From assembly GCF_002847445.1 (NCBI RefSeq), contig NZ_CP025430.1, positions 1,054,001-1,118,000 of the forward strand: 64,000 nt of DNA, read 5' to 3'. The position numbers and the translations under genes are program-made. Below, in pieces: positions 63,058 through 64,000 of the stretch (within the stretch, counting starts at the first letter, position 1; each line of letters opens with the position of its first letter). The stretch comes from Paracoccus zhejiangensis. GTDB taxonomy: Bacteria > Pseudomonadota > Alphaproteobacteria > Rhodobacterales > Rhodobacteraceae. The notes below the pieces were generated by a model. That model made no database searches, was not told the DNA's origin, and saw nothing but the letters and a program-made list of their open reading frames with translations.

Positions 63058-64000
63058 CAGTATACCCTTTTCTTCGGCGCGATCTTTTTCAGGTCGATCC
63101 CGCCCTCGTCCGCCTTGGTCAGCGGATCGAGATGGACGGGGCGATAGGCCAGTTTAACCGTGTTTCCGTCCACCCATGCAAGCGAGTGCTTGCGCCAGTT
63201 GGCGTCATCCCGCTCGGGCCAGTCCTCATGCGCATGGGCGCCGCGGCTTTCCTTGCGCGCCTCGGCGGCAACGATGGTCGCCATCGCGTTGGGCATGAGG
63301 TTTTCCAGTTCCAGCGATTCCATCAGGTCGCTGTTCCAGATCAGGCTGCGATCCGTAACCTTCACATCGCGCAGCTTGCCGGCGATCGCCTCCATCTTTT
63401 CTACGCCCTCGGCCAGGGTCTTGTCGGTTCGGAACACCGCCGCATCGGCCTGCATGGTGCGCTGCATCTCGTCGCGCAAGACCGCCGTCGGCACCGAACC
63501 ATTGGCATTCCGGAGGCTGTCGAAGCGGACCATGATCTTGTCCACGGCATCCTTGTTCGTCGCCGGGATCGGCGCGGCGCGGTCGATGATCTCGCCGGCG
63601 CGGATGGCAGCGGCGCGGCCAAAGACCACGAGGTCGATGAGGCTGTTCGAGCCAAGCCGGTTCGCCCCGTGAACCGAGGCGCAGCCGGCCTCGCCCACCG
63701 CCATCAGGCCCGGGAAGATGCGGTCCGGGTGTTTCTCGGTCGGGTTCAGCACCTCGCCCCAGTAGTTCGTGGGGATGCCGCCCATGTTGTAATGGACCGT
63801 CGGCAGGATCGGGATCGGCTCGCGCGTCACGTCGACGCCGGCGAAGATCTTGGCCGATTCCGAGATACCCGGCAGGCGCTCATGCAGGCTTTCCGGCGGC
63901 AGGTGCATGAGGTTCAGGAACATGTGGTCCTTCTTCTCGCCCACGCCGCGACCCTCGCGGATCTCGATGGTGATGCAGCGCGACACCACGTCGCGGGAGG
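63057..64000 (-). CDS. sdhA: Succinate dehydrogenase flavoprotein subunit, 5' end outside window
   Basis: The visible 314 residues are the C-terminal half of SdhA. They begin SRDVVSRC, then [30 protein letters not shown] and [19 protein letters not shown], which carry the substrate and FAD contacts including the Arg of ANRLGSNS. It ends with the helical domain ([16 protein letters not shown]) and [10 protein letters not shown]. The gene continues beyond the window. sdhC and sdhD would be expected upstream of it. Confidence 0.96.
   Translation of the reverse strand, partial: SRDVVSRCITIEIREGRGVGEKKDHMFLNLMHLPPESLHERLPGISESAKIFAGVDVTREPIPILPTVHYNMGGIPTNYWGEVLNPTEKHPDRIFPGLMAVGEAGCASVHGANRLGSNSLIDLVVFGRAAAIRAGEIIDRAAPIPATNKDAVDKIMVRFDSLRNANGSVPTAVLRDEMQRTMQADAAVFRTDKTLAEGVEKMEAIAGKLRDVKVTDRSLIWNSDLMESLELENLMPNAMATIVAAEARKESRGAHAHEDWPERDDANWRKHSLAWVDGNTVKLAYRPVHLDPLTKADEGGIDLKKIAPKKRVY

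Overview
The window is 64 kb of GC-rich DNA whose gene content points to an alphaproteobacterium of the Rhodobacteraceae, most like Paracoccus and its relatives. The signs are DUF2125, DUF1489, DUF1285 and DUF4159 family genes, an fabZ-lpxA-lpxI-lpxB lipid A cluster, hflK-hflC-degP, split glyQ/glyS genes, and short genes lying between sdhA and sdhB. This placement is inferred from gene content; no 16S rRNA gene is present.

Layout. 1-8.4 kb holds housekeeping genes: the end of an endonuclease/phosphatase-family gene, hisC and a prephenate dehydrogenase gene, DUF2125, a ChaC-like cyclotransferase, a two-gene ExbB/MotA plus OmpA/MotB-like membrane unit, and DUF1489. tRNA-Gly(CCC) follows. 8.6-23 kb is the main accessory region, a sugar-acid (uronate) catabolic cluster. 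It contains two paralogous FadR-type GntR regulators, kduI, kduD, kdgD, an alpha/beta hydrolase, a KdgF-like cupin and a peptide-type ABC transporter. Facing these is a second operon with an enolase-superfamily dehydratase, an SGNH hydrolase and the transporter's likely binding protein; a TauE permease and a RidA protein run the other way from it. Two distinct short operator words mark the promoters of this region. 23-26.3 kb is lipid A synthesis. 26.3-33.1 kb is a MoxR/DUF58/DUF4159 operon. 33.2-37.7 kb has DUF1285, a hydroxypyruvate isomerase-like gene, two tandem 22-24 residue membrane peptides behind an EcfG-like promoter, typA and a TetR-type gene. 37.7-49.7 kb has purU, a ferredoxin, degP-hflC-hflK, proA, DUF1203, two identical tRNA-Asp genes, a low-complexity PRC-barrel protein (also with an EcfG-like promoter), anmK and tyrS. 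49.7-64 kb has DUF1989, trkH, a quinone oxidoreductase, a SPOR-like protein, glyQ/marC/glyS, a GH1 beta-glucosidase and an sdh operon with three extra genes between sdhA and sdhB.

How the genes fit together. In the accessory cluster KdgF, KduI and KduD would carry unsaturated uronates to 2-keto-3-deoxygluconate. KdgD and the enolase-superfamily enzyme instead suggest an oxidative aldarate route ending at alpha-ketoglutarate semialdehyde. The ABC transporter and the two hydrolases would supply and trim the substrate. KDG kinase, KDPG aldolase, uronate dehydrogenase and semialdehyde dehydrogenase are not seen here and would have to be elsewhere.

The observations most worth following up are the two-operator regulon of the uronate cluster, the tandem small membrane proteins and PRC-barrel gene that share an EcfG-like promoter, an AT-richer in-frame segment inside glyS, and the lipoprotein/sulfotransferase genes inside the sdh operon. 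No CRISPR array, transposase, integrase or phage gene was recognised, and no gene-free stretch exceeds 300 bases.
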